DNA of 64,000 nucleotides, taken from an uncultured Bacteroidales bacterium. Lineage in GTDB: Bacteria; Bacteroidota; Bacteroidia; Bacteroidales; Paludibacteraceae. A program made the translations under genes and the position numbers. Every line of letters starts with the position of its first letter. The first letter of the stretch is position 1. This document shows, piece after piece, positions 8,542 to 17,332 of this stretch. The stretch covers positions 41,135 to 105,134 of the forward strand of contig CAKUYO010000006.1 in NCBI GenBank assembly GCA_934716995.1. Direction: 5' to 3'. A model generated the notes under the pieces. It made no database searches, was not told the origin of the DNA, and was given only the letters and a program-made list of their open reading frames with translations.

Positions 8542-9501
8542 CTACAGCATTCGCATAATCACAAAACTGAACAACATTCCGAGGAACATGATCAGTTTCA
8601 TCAGCCCTTGCGCCCCGCGATAGTCTGACGGGATACGCGCCGCCCACAGCAACCATAGTTCGCACGCAAAGGGTATCTGCAACCCGAACACCATATAGCG
8701 TGTGGAAAGCGATTGCCATACGTGCGGGAAAGGCAGCAGCGCATACCACACATACACGATCAGTCCCATCGTCAGCACAATCAGCAGGGTTACAATCACT
8801 TTGGTCCACGTCTCCCCGAGGCGGATGGGCAGCGTGCGGCATTCCAACTCGCAATCGCCCTGTTTGTCCTGCATATCCTTGATAATCTCGCGTACCAGCG
8901 TGCAGAGAAAAGCAAACACGGCAAACCCGCCCAACCAAACATACAGGTCATGCTCCAGCGGGGTGTATTCCAGCAGCACGCCATACCGGCTGCGCAACAA
9001 TCCTACATTGGCAAACGCAACCACCATAGGTGTCAATGCCGCTACAAACGCAACCACTATATTGCCTGTCAGAAAACGCCGCTTGTAACTCGACGAATAG
9101 AACCACAACAGCCCCGGTACAAACACATAAACAATCGCCAGCGACCAACTGCGCACCAGCCATGCCGCCGCCAGTCCGCACACCATACCCGCCCCGCTCA
9201 ATGCCCAGCCGAGACGCACGGCAGCGGTCTTGCTCACGGTTTTGGTTACAATCAGTTTGTCAGGACGGTTGATGCGGTCTATCTTCACATCGAAATAGTC
9301 GTTCACCACATACCCTCCCGCAGCCACACAGACGGTTGCCCCTATGAGCATAAGCAGTATATACCACGGCAACTGCTCGCCGTAGAGTTGGCTGTCCAGT
9401 ATCGGCACCGCCACCCATTTCTCCATCACCCACAGCAGTATGACAATAAAGATCAGGTTTTGATAGCGGATAAGTCGCAGAATATCTCCTATTTTTTGCA
9501 C
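8542..9501 (-). CDS. UbiA-family prenyltransferase (geranylgeranylglycerol-phosphate type)
   Basis: An integral-membrane aromatic/lipid prenyltransferase of about 319 residues. The first Asp-rich motif reads NDYFDVKIDRINRPDK and the second REIIKDMQDKQGD, the two Mg-diphosphate sites of the superfamily; about eight to nine hydrophobic helices are visible. Bacteroidetes proteins of this form are usually called geranylgeranylglycerol-phosphate geranylgeranyltransferase, though menaquinone or heme-type prenylation cannot be excluded. I prefer a GTG start at 9501, preceded by AGGAAAA. The long in-frame ATG extension to 9591 lies inside the amylase gene and has no membrane character. With this start the gene overlaps the amylase stop by 13 bp, suggesting translational coupling. 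Confidence 0.82.
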   Translation of the reverse strand: MQKIGDILRLIRYQNLIFIVILLWVMEKWVAVPILDSQLYGEQLPWYILLMLIGATVCVAAGGYVVNDYFDVKIDRINRPDKLIVTKTVSKTAAVRLGWALSGAGMVCGLAAAWLVRSWSLAIVYVFVPGLLWFYSSSYKRRFLTGNIVVAFVAALTPMVVAFANVGLLRSRYGVLLEYTPLEHDLYVWLGGFAVFAFLCTLVREIIKDMQDKQGDCELECRTLPIRLGETWTKVIVTLLIVLTMGLIVYVWYALLPFPHVWQSLSTRYMVFGLQIPFACELWLLWAARIPSDYRGAQGLMKLIMFLGMLFSFVIMRML

Positions 9502-11204
9502 GTTTTCCTGGTTTTGTTTGTCGTAGTCTTGCACACCGCTTTCGGCGTGATACGCAGGATAGCCCCCGTCCACGCAGGCAGGGTAATGCACGTAGGCGCA
9601 GATGCGGTGAAAGTCAGATTCGGATAAACCGTATCGGTCAGCAAATCAACCGCTTCGGCACGCTGTATCTCCTCTTGCTCCATATAAACAAACGCATCCG
9701 CAGGAATGTTGATATGCATATCCACTTGCCGGTCATCGAAATTCAACGCAACCAGCAGCACTTCATCGCCCGCTTTGCGCAGATAGGCATACTGCTCGTG
9801 TTTGTTGAAGCCTTGACCTTGTGCATATTCGAGGTCGTACATCTTGCCGCTGTTGATAGCCTTGTTGTCCCGTGCAAGGGTCAGCAGACGCTGGTAGAAC
9901 CTGCGCAACTGCCGTTGCTCGTCGTCCATTCCCGCGCCGTCGAACTTGCCGTGGTTGGCCCATGCTTGCAGCGATTTCACGCCCCAGTAGTCGAATATCG
10001 TCGTACGTCCGTCCATACCCGAGAAACCTTCCATGTCCATTCCCCGCTCGCCCAGTTCCTGCCCCGCATACACTAATACGGGGTTCTTGTGGAGCGTGGC
10101 AGCGGTGATCATCGCAGGCTCGGCGCAAGCCCCGCGCCCGCAGAAGAAACCGCTGGCAATACGTTGCTCGTCATGGTTCTCAAGGAAATAAACCATATGG
10201 TCAAGTATATCGCCCTGCGCCATCCATTGCATCGTAATTCCCTCTACCGCCCAGTTCTTGCTCGTTACGCCGCGCAGGTAGTCATACATCCCCACCTTGT
10301 CGTACAAGTAGTCAAACCCTGCATTCAGGTACGGACGGTACAATCCGGGGTTGTAGCACTCGCCTATAAACTGCACCTCGGGATAGGCTTGTTTCACCTG
10401 CGGAATAGCCCACGCAAAAAACTCCGCAGGTACCATCTCCGCCATATCCACACGGAACATATCCACGTGCTTGCCTGCCCAGAAAAGCAGAATATCGCGC
10501 ATTTTTTTCCATGTGTCAGGTATCGGCTCAAACTGTTTTTCGCCGCCCCCTTGGTAGAACACGCCGTAGTTCAGTTTCACGGTCTCGTACCAATCGTTGC
10601 GCGAGGGGTGCGCCGTAAAGCAGTCGTTGCCCGTCGCCCGCGCAGGGTATTCATTATATCCCTGTATATCAAAATCGGGTTGGAACTTTTCCCCGGGGAT
10701 ATAATAAAAATTGTTGAGCGGCGAGAAAGCCCAGTTCGGATTGTCGTCCTCACCGAGATCGCGCACCCCCGCAGGCTTGCAAGCCGAGTGATACTCCCGC
10801 GCCACATGGTTCGGCACAAAGTCAATCACCACTTTCAGCCCCGCCTTGTGCGTGCGTGCCACCAGCGCCTCAAACTCCTGCATGCGCTTCGGCTCGTCCG
10901 TTGCCAGGTCGGGATCGACATCGTAGTAGTCGGTAATGGCATACGGACTGCCGGCCAGACCTTTGACAATGGCGGCGGTGTTGCGCTCGGCGGTGGCATG
11001 GCGGATGACACCCGTGTACCAAACATGGGTAGCACCCAAGTCGGCAATCGACTTGAGTGCTTTGGGCGTTATATCCGCAAATCTGCCGCAACCGTTCTCG
11101 GCACGTGTACCATTATGTTTGCGGGTTTCGTTATAGTTGCCGAACAATCGGGGCAATAGTTGATAGATAATCGGTTTCACGTTGTTTGAATTTTGGTTAT
11201 ACAT
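9489..11204 (-). CDS. Alpha-amylase family glycoside hydrolase (GH13)
   Basis: A 571-residue alpha-glucan-active TIM-barrel enzyme with no signal peptide, so it is probably cytoplasmic and acts on imported maltodextrin or glycogen. The GH13 landmarks appear in order: VIDFVPNHV (region I), MFRVDMAEM with the nucleophile Asp near residue 251, FIGECYNPG with the acid/base Glu near 280, and ENHDEQR with the transition-state Asp near 345. A C-terminal all-beta domain includes LVALNFDDRQVDMHINIP. The N-terminus (PIIYQLLPRLFGN) is typical of Bacteroidetes GH13 enzymes. It overlaps the start of the prenyltransferase gene. Subfamily specificity is not determined. Confidence 0.92.
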   Translation of the reverse strand: MYNQNSNNVKPIIYQLLPRLFGNYNETRKHNGTRAENGCGRFADITPKALKSIADLGATHVWYTGVIRHATAERNTAAIVKGLAGSPYAITDYYDVDPDLATDEPKRMQEFEALVARTHKAGLKVVIDFVPNHVAREYHSACKPAGVRDLGEDDNPNWAFSPLNNFYYIPGEKFQPDFDIQGYNEYPARATGNDCFTAHPSRNDWYETVKLNYGVFYQGGGEKQFEPIPDTWKKMRDILLFWAGKHVDMFRVDMAEMVPAEFFAWAIPQVKQAYPEVQFIGECYNPGLYRPYLNAGFDYLYDKVGMYDYLRGVTSKNWAVEGITMQWMAQGDILDHMVYFLENHDEQRIASGFFCGRGACAEPAMITAATLHKNPVLVYAGQELGERGMDMEGFSGMDGRTTIFDYWGVKSLQAWANHGKFDGAGMDDEQRQLRRFYQRLLTLARDNKAINSGKMYDLEYAQGQGFNKHEQYAYLRKAGDEVLLVALNFDDRQVDMHINIPADAFVYMEQEEIQRAEAVDLLTDTVYPNLTFTASAPTCITLPAWTGAILRITPKAVCKTTTNKTRKTCKK

Positions 11205-11293
11205 AGCACATTACGAATACTGTGCCAAAATACAAACTCACGATACCTGAAAAGTCAATCGGTTCGTGTTTTGCGAACAATTACGCATTATAG

Positions 11294-11436
11294 TTGATTC
11301 AGTTTGAATATATTTATGCCGCCGCAGGCGATAAGATTTATAGCAATTTGCGAATGCTATGCCCAAGATTTATTCAGAATTCTTGCCGCTCTGCGGCAAA
11401 GGAGAAAAATCAATTTATATTCACAACTGATATCAA
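11294..11436 (+). repeat. Dyad element copy B (143 bp)
   Basis: The ends TTGATTCAGTTTGAATATA (11294-11312) and TATATTCACAACTGATATCAA (11416-11436) form an inverted pair whose sequence differs from copies A and C while pairing is kept. It contains GCCGCCGCAGGCG and the same TTGCCGC-TCT-GCGGCAA stem-loop at 11383-11399. The right end stops 8 bp from the ackA stop codon. Confidence 0.75.
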
Positions 11437-11443
11437 CGCTGCA

Positions 11444-12637
11444 TTAAACAAGCGCCTGCGTGTCAGTGGCAATCATCAACTCCTCGTCGGTCGGGATAAC
11501 GCAGATTGTAACCTTGCTCTCCGGCGTGGAGATAACAGCCTCTTCGCCGCGGATACCCGCATTTTTCTGCTCGTCCAATTCCGCACCGAGATAGGTAAAG
11601 CCCTTGGCAATCTCGCCGCGGATATAGGCATCGTTCTCGCCGATACCGCCGGTGAACACGATTATATCCACCCCGTTCATAGCCGCAGCATAAGCACCTA
11701 TATACTTCTTCACACGGTAGATAAACATCTTGCGTGCCAGATCTGCGCGCTCGTTACCTGCCTTGATAGCCGCATCAATGTCGCGTGCATCGCTTGATAC
11801 ACCGCTCACGCCCATCAAACCCGACTTCTTGTTTACCAAGTTGTTAAACTCGGCAGTCGTCAGGTGCTCCTTATCCATAATATAGGTTGCCGCACCCAGG
11901 TCGAGGTCGCCCGAGCGGGTACCCATCATCAGTCCCTCCACGGGGGTCAGACCCATCGACGTATCCACCGACTTGCCGTCCATCACCGCCGCACACGAAC
12001 CGCCGTTACCGATATGCGCCGTAACAATTTTCTTGCCCTGCGGGTTCACACCGAGGTACTCGCACACGCGTGCCGACACGTAGCGGTGGCTCGTTCCGTG
12101 AAAACCATAGCGGCGAATGGCGTATTTCTCGTACAATTCGTACGGCAGTGCATACATATACGCATAGTCAGGCATTGTCTGATGGAAAGCCGTATCGAAT
12201 ACAGCCACTTGCGGCACGCCCGGCAGGGTCTTCTCGATAGCCTCGATACCCTTCAGGTTGGCAGGGTTGTGCAGCGGAGCCAACTCGGCGCACTTGACAA
12301 TCATCTCCTTTACCTCTGGGGTAATCAGCACCGACTTGTTGAATTTCTCACCGCCGTGCACCACGCGGTGTCCTACCGCCTCAATCTCTTTCAGGTCTTT
12401 GATGCAGCCGATTTTCTCGTCCACCAATGTATCGAGGATCAACTGGATACCCACCGTATGTTCGGGCATTGTCTTCTCTATTTTCACTTTCTCGCCGCCG
12501 GGCAGTTTCACCTGCAGGAACGAGTCGGGCAAACCGATTTTCTCCACGCCGCCCTGTGCCATCACGGTTTTGCTCTCCATATCGAAGAGTTTGTACTTTA
12601 TACTGCTGCTACCGCAGTTCAAAACTAATATATTCAT
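11444..12637 (-). CDS. ackA: Acetate kinase
   Basis: A 397-residue ASKHA-fold kinase that converts acetyl phosphate and ADP to acetate and ATP, the substrate-level phosphorylation step of fermentative acetate production. Signatures are MNILVLNCGSSSIKYKL at the N-terminus, VAVFDTAFHQTMP with catalytic residues, RRYGFHGTSHRYVS, VTAHIGNGGS and FTGGIGEND near the C-terminus. Length is normal. pta lies about 400 bp upstream on the same strand. That gap contains a terminator and dyad element C, so the two genes may not be one simple transcript. Confidence 0.98.
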   Translation of the reverse strand: MNILVLNCGSSSIKYKLFDMESKTVMAQGGVEKIGLPDSFLQVKLPGGEKVKIEKTMPEHTVGIQLILDTLVDEKIGCIKDLKEIEAVGHRVVHGGEKFNKSVLITPEVKEMIVKCAELAPLHNPANLKGIEAIEKTLPGVPQVAVFDTAFHQTMPDYAYMYALPYELYEKYAIRRYGFHGTSHRYVSARVCEYLGVNPQGKKIVTAHIGNGGSCAAVMDGKSVDTSMGLTPVEGLMMGTRSGDLDLGAATYIMDKEHLTTAEFNNLVNKKSGLMGVSGVSSDARDIDAAIKAGNERADLARKMFIYRVKKYIGAYAAAMNGVDIIVFTGGIGENDAYIRGEIAKGFTYLGAELDEQKNAGIRGEEAVISTPESKVTICVIPTDEELMIATDTQALV

Positions 12638-12809
12638 ATCTGTATTGTTGTTTTTGTTTCGGATAATGGATTACGCCGACTCCGATAAATATTATCTTTG
12701 AATAATTTTCGGCTATATTTGCCTAAAAAACGCGGCATATGTTGTGCCGCAAGATAGGTTTTGCAAGTTTTGTTTTATAAGTTTTCGCTATTTCGAACTC
12801 ACTATAATT

Positions 12810-12952
12810 AACGTAAGTTCGATATAAGCAAATTGTCTTACTTTGCCGCCGTAGGCGAATAAGATTTATGGCAATTTATGGATGCAAAAACAAAGATTTA
12901 CTTGGATTTCTTGCCTATTGAGGCAAAGGAGTTTTTATATCGAACTCACGTT
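12810..12952 (+). repeat. Dyad element copy C (143 bp)
   Basis: The terminal inverted repeats AACGTAAGTTCGATAT (12810-12825) and ATATCGAACTCACGTT (12937-12952) match in 15 of 16 bp. The inner stem-loop is TTGCCT-ATTG-AGGCAA at 12911-12926, a compensated variant of copy A. It lies in the 405-bp gap between pta and ackA, where no coding sequence is seen. The rest of the gap holds the pta terminator and an AT-rich repeat at 12953-12983. Confidence 0.8.
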
Positions 12953-12983
12953 CATTAACGTCCAATTACACGATAATTAACGT
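12953..12983 (-). repeat. AT-rich repeat family, short copy
   Basis: On the minus strand this reads ACGTTAATTATCGTGTAAT followed by TGGACGTTAATG. It is the reverse-orientation short copy of the family seen at 32760, 37837 and 61069. It abuts the right end of dyad element C. Confidence 0.55.
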
Positions 12984-13000
12984 TTTCCTGATTAGCACCC

Positions 13001-13034
13001 AAAAAGGAGGTCGCCTGTCTCCAAGACGACCTCC
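13001..13034 (-). terminator. Intrinsic terminator of pta
   Basis: A perfect 8-bp stem GGAGGTCG/CGACCTCC is followed on the minus strand by CCTTTTTGG, directly after the pta stop at 13043. Confidence 0.85.
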
Positions 13035-13042
13035 CTTGCACC

Positions 13043-14041
13043 TTATTTTATAGCCTGGTTAGCGGTAATAATCACCATTTGTACAATATCCTGCACCTTG
13101 CACCCGCGGCTTAAGTCGTTCACAGGAGCGGCAATACCTTGCAGGATAGGACCTACAGCGTCTGCCCCCGAGAAACGCTCCACCAATTTGTACCCGATAT
13201 TGCCGGCTTGCAGGTCGGGGAATACCAATACGTTTGCCTTGCCTGCCACGGGCGACCCCGGAGCCTTCGTCGCAGCCACACGCTCTACCAAAGCAGCGTC
13301 TGCCTGCAGTTCGCCGTCAATAGCCAGATCCGGTGCCAACTCTTTGGCGATACGGGTAGCCTCCGTTACTTTGTCCACCAACTCGTGCTTTGCCGAACCC
13401 TTCGTCGAGAACGACAGCATAGCCACTCTCGGTTCGAAGCCGCCCAATGTGCGTGCCGTCTCTGCGGTCGAGATAGCAATCTGTGCCAACTGCTGTGCAT
13501 CGGGATTGGGGTTTACGGCGCAGTCTGCAAATACCAGGAAGCCGTTCTCGCCCAACTGCTTTGCGGGAGTGAACATCAGGAACGCACCCGATACGATCGA
13601 CACGCCGGGTTTGGTTTTCAGTATCTGGAATGCGGGACGGATAGTGTCCGCCGTCGTACCGCGTGCACCGGCCAACTCGCCGTCTGCATCGCCGTTCTTG
13701 ATCATCAGGCAGCCCAGATACAACGGGTCTTGTGCTTTTTTTGCCGCCTCTTCGGGGGTCATACCCTTTGCCTTGCGCAGTTCGTAGAGCAGGTTCGCAT
13801 ACACCGGCATTTTCTCGTCGTGCAACGGGTCGATGATAGTTGCGTTTTTGATATACTCATACCCGTTCTCCTCTGCCATTTTGCGGATGGTTTCGGGGTT
13901 ACCGACGAGAATCAGGTTCGCAATTTTGTCTTTCAGAATGATGTTTGCAGCCTCGAGGGTACGCGGCTCGTCCCCTTCGGGCAATACGATACGTTGCAGG
14001 TTAGCCTGCGCACGCTCGCGCATTTTTTGTAGAATGTCCAT
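13043..14041 (-). CDS. pta: Phosphate acetyltransferase
   Basis: A 332-residue cytoplasmic enzyme that exchanges acetyl-CoA and phosphate to acetyl phosphate, feeding AckA. It is the short Pta form made of the catalytic PTA_PTB domain only, without the N-terminal regulatory domain of enterobacterial Pta. Visible motifs are [16 protein letters not shown] at the N-terminus, [34 protein letters not shown] and [15 protein letters not shown]. The pairing with ackA on the same strand supports an acetate pathway. The upstream gap holds tandem arrays and the divergent OmpA-family promoter. Confidence 0.97.
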   Translation of the reverse strand: MDILQKMRERAQANLQRIVLPEGDEPRTLEAANIILKDKIANLILVGNPETIRKMAEENGYEYIKNATIIDPLHDEKMPVYANLLYELRKAKGMTPEEAAKKAQDPLYLGCLMIKNGDADGELAGARGTTADTIRPAFQILKTKPGVSIVSGAFLMFTPAKQLGENGFLVFADCAVNPNPDAQQLAQIAISTAETARTLGGFEPRVAMLSFSTKGSAKHELVDKVTEATRIAKELAPDLAIDGELQADAALVERVAATKAPGSPVAGKANVLVFPDLQAGNIGYKLVERFSGADAVGPILQGIAAPVNDLSRGCKVQDIVQMVIITANQAIK

Positions 14042-14388
14042 AATATATTTTTTGTGTTTTTTATAATTCTATCGTTCTATTTTTCTATCATTCTATCGTT
14101 GTTCTATTTTCTATGCACATTATGCAAAAACGTACCTCATAGTACCAATTACGTAGAAAAGACGTAGAAAGGACGTAGAAAGAACAGGCTTTTTCTATGC
14201 ACTTATGCAGTTTATCGGCTGCATACAATGCATAATCAAAACATTTTCCCACTTTTATAGTGCTGCAAAATTAAGAAATTATCGGCAGATATGCAATACA
14301 AGACTATGAAAATGAAGATTTTTACACTTTTTTTTTGCCATTCCGAAAAAAAGCAGTAATTTTGCACCCCGAAACTGAACACACCATT
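14042..14388. other. Divergent intergenic region with 8-bp and 11-bp arrays
   Basis: This 347-bp gap between divergent pta and the OmpA-family gene has no coding signal. It holds an array of TTCTATNN octamers at 14067-14109 (four adjacent units and one displaced) and a 3 x 11 array, ACGTAGAAAAG, ACGTAGAAAGG and ACGTAGAAAGA, at 14151-14183. The OmpA promoter lies at the right end. Confidence 0.7.
14357..14364 (+). promoter_or_regulatory. -7 promoter element of OmpA-family gene
   Basis: TAATTTTG is an exact TAnnTTTG match, with a TTG at 14335-14337 at about the right -33 spacing. The predicted start near 14371 gives an 18-nt leader before ATG 14389. Confidence 0.7.
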
Positions 14389-15996
14389 ATGAGAAAAGGA
14401 CTTATCGCTTTGTTGGTTTGTACGTTGGCTTTGAATGTCAATGCGCAACAACATAGTGATACCAAAGGCGCACATCCGTGGAAAAGCAACGAGTCGGTTG
14501 CTACCGACGAAAGCCATTGGTCGCTCCTTTTCAATGCGGGGTTCAACTCATTCGACGGGGATTTCGGTTCCGAGATGAAGCACCCCGTATATGCCCCTGC
14601 CTTGGGGCTGAGCGCGGAATATGCTTTCACCCCGTTCCTTGCATTGGGAGTTGATTATATGTTTGATATGTACCGGGTTACCGGCAATACGGAGTCGGAG
14701 CGTAATGCAGACATCCTGCTCAACGGTATGATGCACAGAGCGGGAGCGTATTTGGCAGTAGATCTGATGAATTGCTTCTACCCGCGTGCCGAGCGCAAAA
14801 TCTTCGGATTCCAACTCCTCGGTGGCGGTGGTGCAGGCTGGTTCAAAAATAGCACGTATTACACCGACGACTCTCGCGGCAATACGGCAAGTGCCGAGGC
14901 TTTGTCAATGGATAAATACAGCGGTCGTCCGTATCTGATGGGAGGCGTGAATTTCGAGTTCAACCTCAGCCGCAGTATAGCATTGGGTGTCAAAGGTACT
15001 TACTCCTACTTTACCAAGGACGACATTGACGGACGCGGCTACCAAGGCTTGAATGCTATTGCCAGTAAAAACAACGATGGTATCTTCGATGTTACACTCA
15101 ATCTCCGCTACAAGATTGATGCCGTACACAAGACCCACGTGCGCAACATCTCGTCCGACCGTGTGGTTGAACGTCAGTTAGCCGCCAATGAGCAGTCCAA
15201 GCAACCGAAAGCGAAACCGAACACCACTACCGGTCGTATAGACACAGTGGTCGTTATGCATAAGGATACGGTGGTCATACGTTCCAACACCACAACGGTA
15301 ACTCCGTCGGAGGACTACTATTTCGTTTATTTCGACACAGGGAAATCGTCGCTTTCGCCCGAGGGGCTGATTACCATTCAGCAAGTGGCTACCCGCTTGC
15401 AGCGTGAGACACAGCGTTATGCCGTTATCAACGGTTACTGCGACAACACCGGCTCCGAGAGTATCAACAACGTTATCGGAGAGGCGCGTGCAGAGGCGGT
15501 TATGAGCGAACTGATAGAGGAGTATGGTATCGATGCAGTTCGTATCACGGCTTGCGGACGCGGCAAGATTGTCGGCAAGCGGAGCAAAGCCGCTTACAGC
15601 CCTAACCGTCGTGCAGAAGTGCGTTTGGTTACCCGCACCGAGTTCGAACAGCTCAAAGCCGAGTGTGCGGAAGGATACAAACAAGCCGACAATACATCGG
15701 TTTCGGTGGTTCCTGCTCCCGCAAGCAACAATGCCAACCGGGGAATACTGTCCGATAACATCATTGATGAGGTGGTGGTTGTCAAAGATATGACGCTTAG
15801 CCAGTTGGCACGCAAGTACTATCAGAATACACATTGCTGGGTATATATCTACCAAGCCAACAAGAAAGTGATTCCTAATCCGAATGCACTCACAGCAGGC
15901 AAACATTTGGTAATACCGGATTTGACAGATGCCCAGCGCACCATCACCAAGGACAAATGCCTTGATATGTACAAAAAACTGCGCAACAGCAAGTAA
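14389..15996 (+). CDS. OmpA-family outer membrane protein with LysM-like C-terminus
   Basis: A 535-residue envelope protein. MRKGLIALLVCTLALNVNAQ is a Sec signal ending in a consensus NAQ cleavage site; the upstream in-frame ATG at 14335 overlaps the promoter and is rejected. Residues about 35-260 alternate in a beta-barrel-like pattern with aromatic belts. Residues about 310-430 form an OmpA C-terminal domain (YYFVYFDTGKSSLSPEG, VINGYCDNTGS, YSPNRRAEVRLV) that would hold peptidoglycan. A LysM-like module near 465-520 (VVVKDMTLSQLARKYYQ, NPNALTAGKHLVIPDL) adds a second cell-wall contact. It probably tethers the outer membrane to the wall. It is transcribed alone from a strong promoter. Confidence 0.9.
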   Translation: MRKGLIALLVCTLALNVNAQQHSDTKGAHPWKSNESVATDESHWSLLFNAGFNSFDGDFGSEMKHPVYAPALGLSAEYAFTPFLALGVDYMFDMYRVTGNTESERNADILLNGMMHRAGAYLAVDLMNCFYPRAERKIFGFQLLGGGGAGWFKNSTYYTDDSRGNTASAEALSMDKYSGRPYLMGGVNFEFNLSRSIALGVKGTYSYFTKDDIDGRGYQGLNAIASKNNDGIFDVTLNLRYKIDAVHKTHVRNISSDRVVERQLAANEQSKQPKAKPNTTTGRIDTVVVMHKDTVVIRSNTTTVTPSEDYYFVYFDTGKSSLSPEGLITIQQVATRLQRETQRYAVINGYCDNTGSESINNVIGEARAEAVMSELIEEYGIDAVRITACGRGKIVGKRSKAAYSPNRRAEVRLVTRTEFEQLKAECAEGYKQADNTSVSVVPAPASNNANRGILSDNIIDEVVVVKDMTLSQLARKYYQNTHCWVYIYQANKKVIPNPNALTAGKHLVIPDLTDAQRTITKDKCLDMYKKLRNSK

Positions 15997-16061
15997 TTTA
16001 ATTACACATTACAAATTAGTATTGATTAAATTACGAAATCAGATTAATAATTAGTGATTAT

Positions 16062-16091
16062 ACATTGACAAACATAACATTGACAAACATA
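16062..16091. repeat. 15-bp tandem duplication upstream of tRNA-Met
   Basis: ACATTGACAAACATA is repeated exactly twice just before the tRNA gene. Each copy carries TTGACA, so the duplication could double a promoter -35-like element. Confidence 0.6.
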
Positions 16092-16117
16092 GGTTCGTAT
16101 CGCCTTACAGATACGAT

Positions 16118-16192
16118 GGTCTCATAGCTCAGTTGGTTAGTAGCACCTGACTCATAATCAGGGGGTCGTAGGTTCAAGCCCTACTGAGACCA
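16118..16192 (+). tRNA. tRNA-Met (anticodon CAT)
   Basis: A cloverleaf is visible: the acceptor GGTCTCA pairs with TGAGACC, the anticodon stem CCTGA/TCAGG closes loop CTCATAA with anticodon CAT, and the T-arm GTAGG/CCTAC closes TTCAAGC. The discriminator base is A, and CCA is not encoded. The D-stem GCTC pairs with TAGC with one mismatch, slightly off the usual form. Elongator Met is most likely; an Ile2 tRNA with modified CAT cannot be excluded by sequence alone. Its last 40 bases (to 16194) recur at 61541-61580. Confidence 0.93.
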
Positions 16193-16197
16193 CACAG

Positions 16198-16230
16198 AAA
16201 AGAGATTGCTTGGTGGCAATCTCTTTTTTG
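16198..16230 (+). terminator. tRNA-Met terminator
   Basis: A perfect 12-bp stem, AAAAGAGATTGC with GCAATCTCTTTT, runs into TTTTTT directly after the tRNA gene. Confidence 0.9.
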
Positions 16231-16286
16231 TGTCTGTTTGGCGCGGTTTTTGCTCTGATAATCAGCATCTATTAAATCAACAAACT

Positions 16287-17276
16287 ATGTATTCTCTTTC
16301 TGTAATGATGCTTATTGCGGCACTGGTAATGGGTGTTCTGGTATGCCTTGTTCCGAATATAATATGGTTCCTGTGGTGGGCAATAGCAGAGATGTCACGT
16401 TGCGCCGCTCCGCGTTATGCGCCTTTTGCGTGGACAGCGGTCGGTTTGGTGGCTCTCGTGTGGCTCATTATGGCATACGGTTTCTTTGTCGGGCGTTTCC
16501 GACTGGAGGTAAAACCGACTACCTACACCAATGCACAACTGCCCGAAACATTCAAGGGCTACAAGATTGTTCATATCAGCGACCTGCACCTTTCTACATA
16601 CGACGACCGCCCTGCAGCATTGCAACGCATTGTGGATTCTATCAATGCGCAGCAGCCTGACCTGATTTGCTTCACAGGAGATCTGGTTACGCTGGGTATC
16701 TCGGAAGCGGAACCCTTTACCGGCATCTTGCGCCAACTGCACGCCACCGACGGGATAGTGAGTGTACTGGGCAACCATGATCTATTGATTTATACCCACC
16801 TGACCGAGCAGCAGCGTTTCGCCGAGGTAGAACGTCTGGCGGACTATGAGCGCACGCAATTAGGCTGGCACCTCCTGCGCAATGAGCATCGGACTATCGA
16901 GCGCAACGGACAGCATATCAACATCATTGGCGTGGATAACTGCTCTTGCGAGGGGGAAGGTTTCCGTACTATCTATGCAGGCGATTTGCCAAAAGCCAAA
17001 GCAGGCACAGACGGGTTCTCCATTCTCCTTTCCCACGACCCGAGCCATTGGCGTGCCGAGGTGCTGGATACCGATATCCCGCTCACTCTGAGCGGGCACA
17101 CCCATGCGGGGCAGATACGCATATTCGGTAGGGCGGCATCGAGTGTCAGTTTCCGCGAATCTGCAGGCTGGTATGAGCAGGGCGGACATTCCCTGTATGT
17201 CAATTCGGGTATCGGTTGCACCCTCCCCGTCCGCCTCAACTGCCCGTCGGAGATAACGGTCATCACTCTGCAATAA
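16287..17276 (+). CDS. Membrane-anchored metallophosphoesterase
   Basis: A 329-residue calcineurin-like phosphoesterase of the YkuE/LpxH-like membrane type. The start MYSLSVMMLIAALVMG was chosen because it begins at the first helix; the longer frame from 16206 lies inside the tRNA terminator. Two N-terminal hydrophobic helices (residues about 4-30 and 45-70) precede the catalytic domain. Metal-binding motifs are IVHISDLHLS, ICFTGDLVTLG, SVLGNHDLL, ILLSHDPSHW and LSGHTHAGQIR. The active site probably faces the periplasm. Related proteins remove phosphate from lipid-type substrates; the substrate here is unknown. Confidence 0.88.
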   Translation: MYSLSVMMLIAALVMGVLVCLVPNIIWFLWWAIAEMSRCAAPRYAPFAWTAVGLVALVWLIMAYGFFVGRFRLEVKPTTYTNAQLPETFKGYKIVHISDLHLSTYDDRPAALQRIVDSINAQQPDLICFTGDLVTLGISEAEPFTGILRQLHATDGIVSVLGNHDLLIYTHLTEQQRFAEVERLADYERTQLGWHLLRNEHRTIERNGQHINIIGVDNCSCEGEGFRTIYAGDLPKAKAGTDGFSILLSHDPSHWRAEVLDTDIPLTLSGHTHAGQIRIFGRAASSVSFRESAGWYEQGGHSLYVNSGIGCTLPVRLNCPSEITVITLQ

Positions 17277-17279
17277 AAT

Positions 17280-17320
17280 AAGAGCCGCCTAATCATTGCA
17301 ATGAGGCGACTCTTGTTTTG
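17280..17320. terminator. Bidirectional terminator
   Basis: The stem arms AAGAGCCGCCT and AGGCGACTCTT match in 10 of 11 positions with T-rich flanks on both strands. It separates the convergent metallophosphoesterase and gltA genes. Confidence 0.8.
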
Positions 17321-17332
17321 TTATATATCCTA

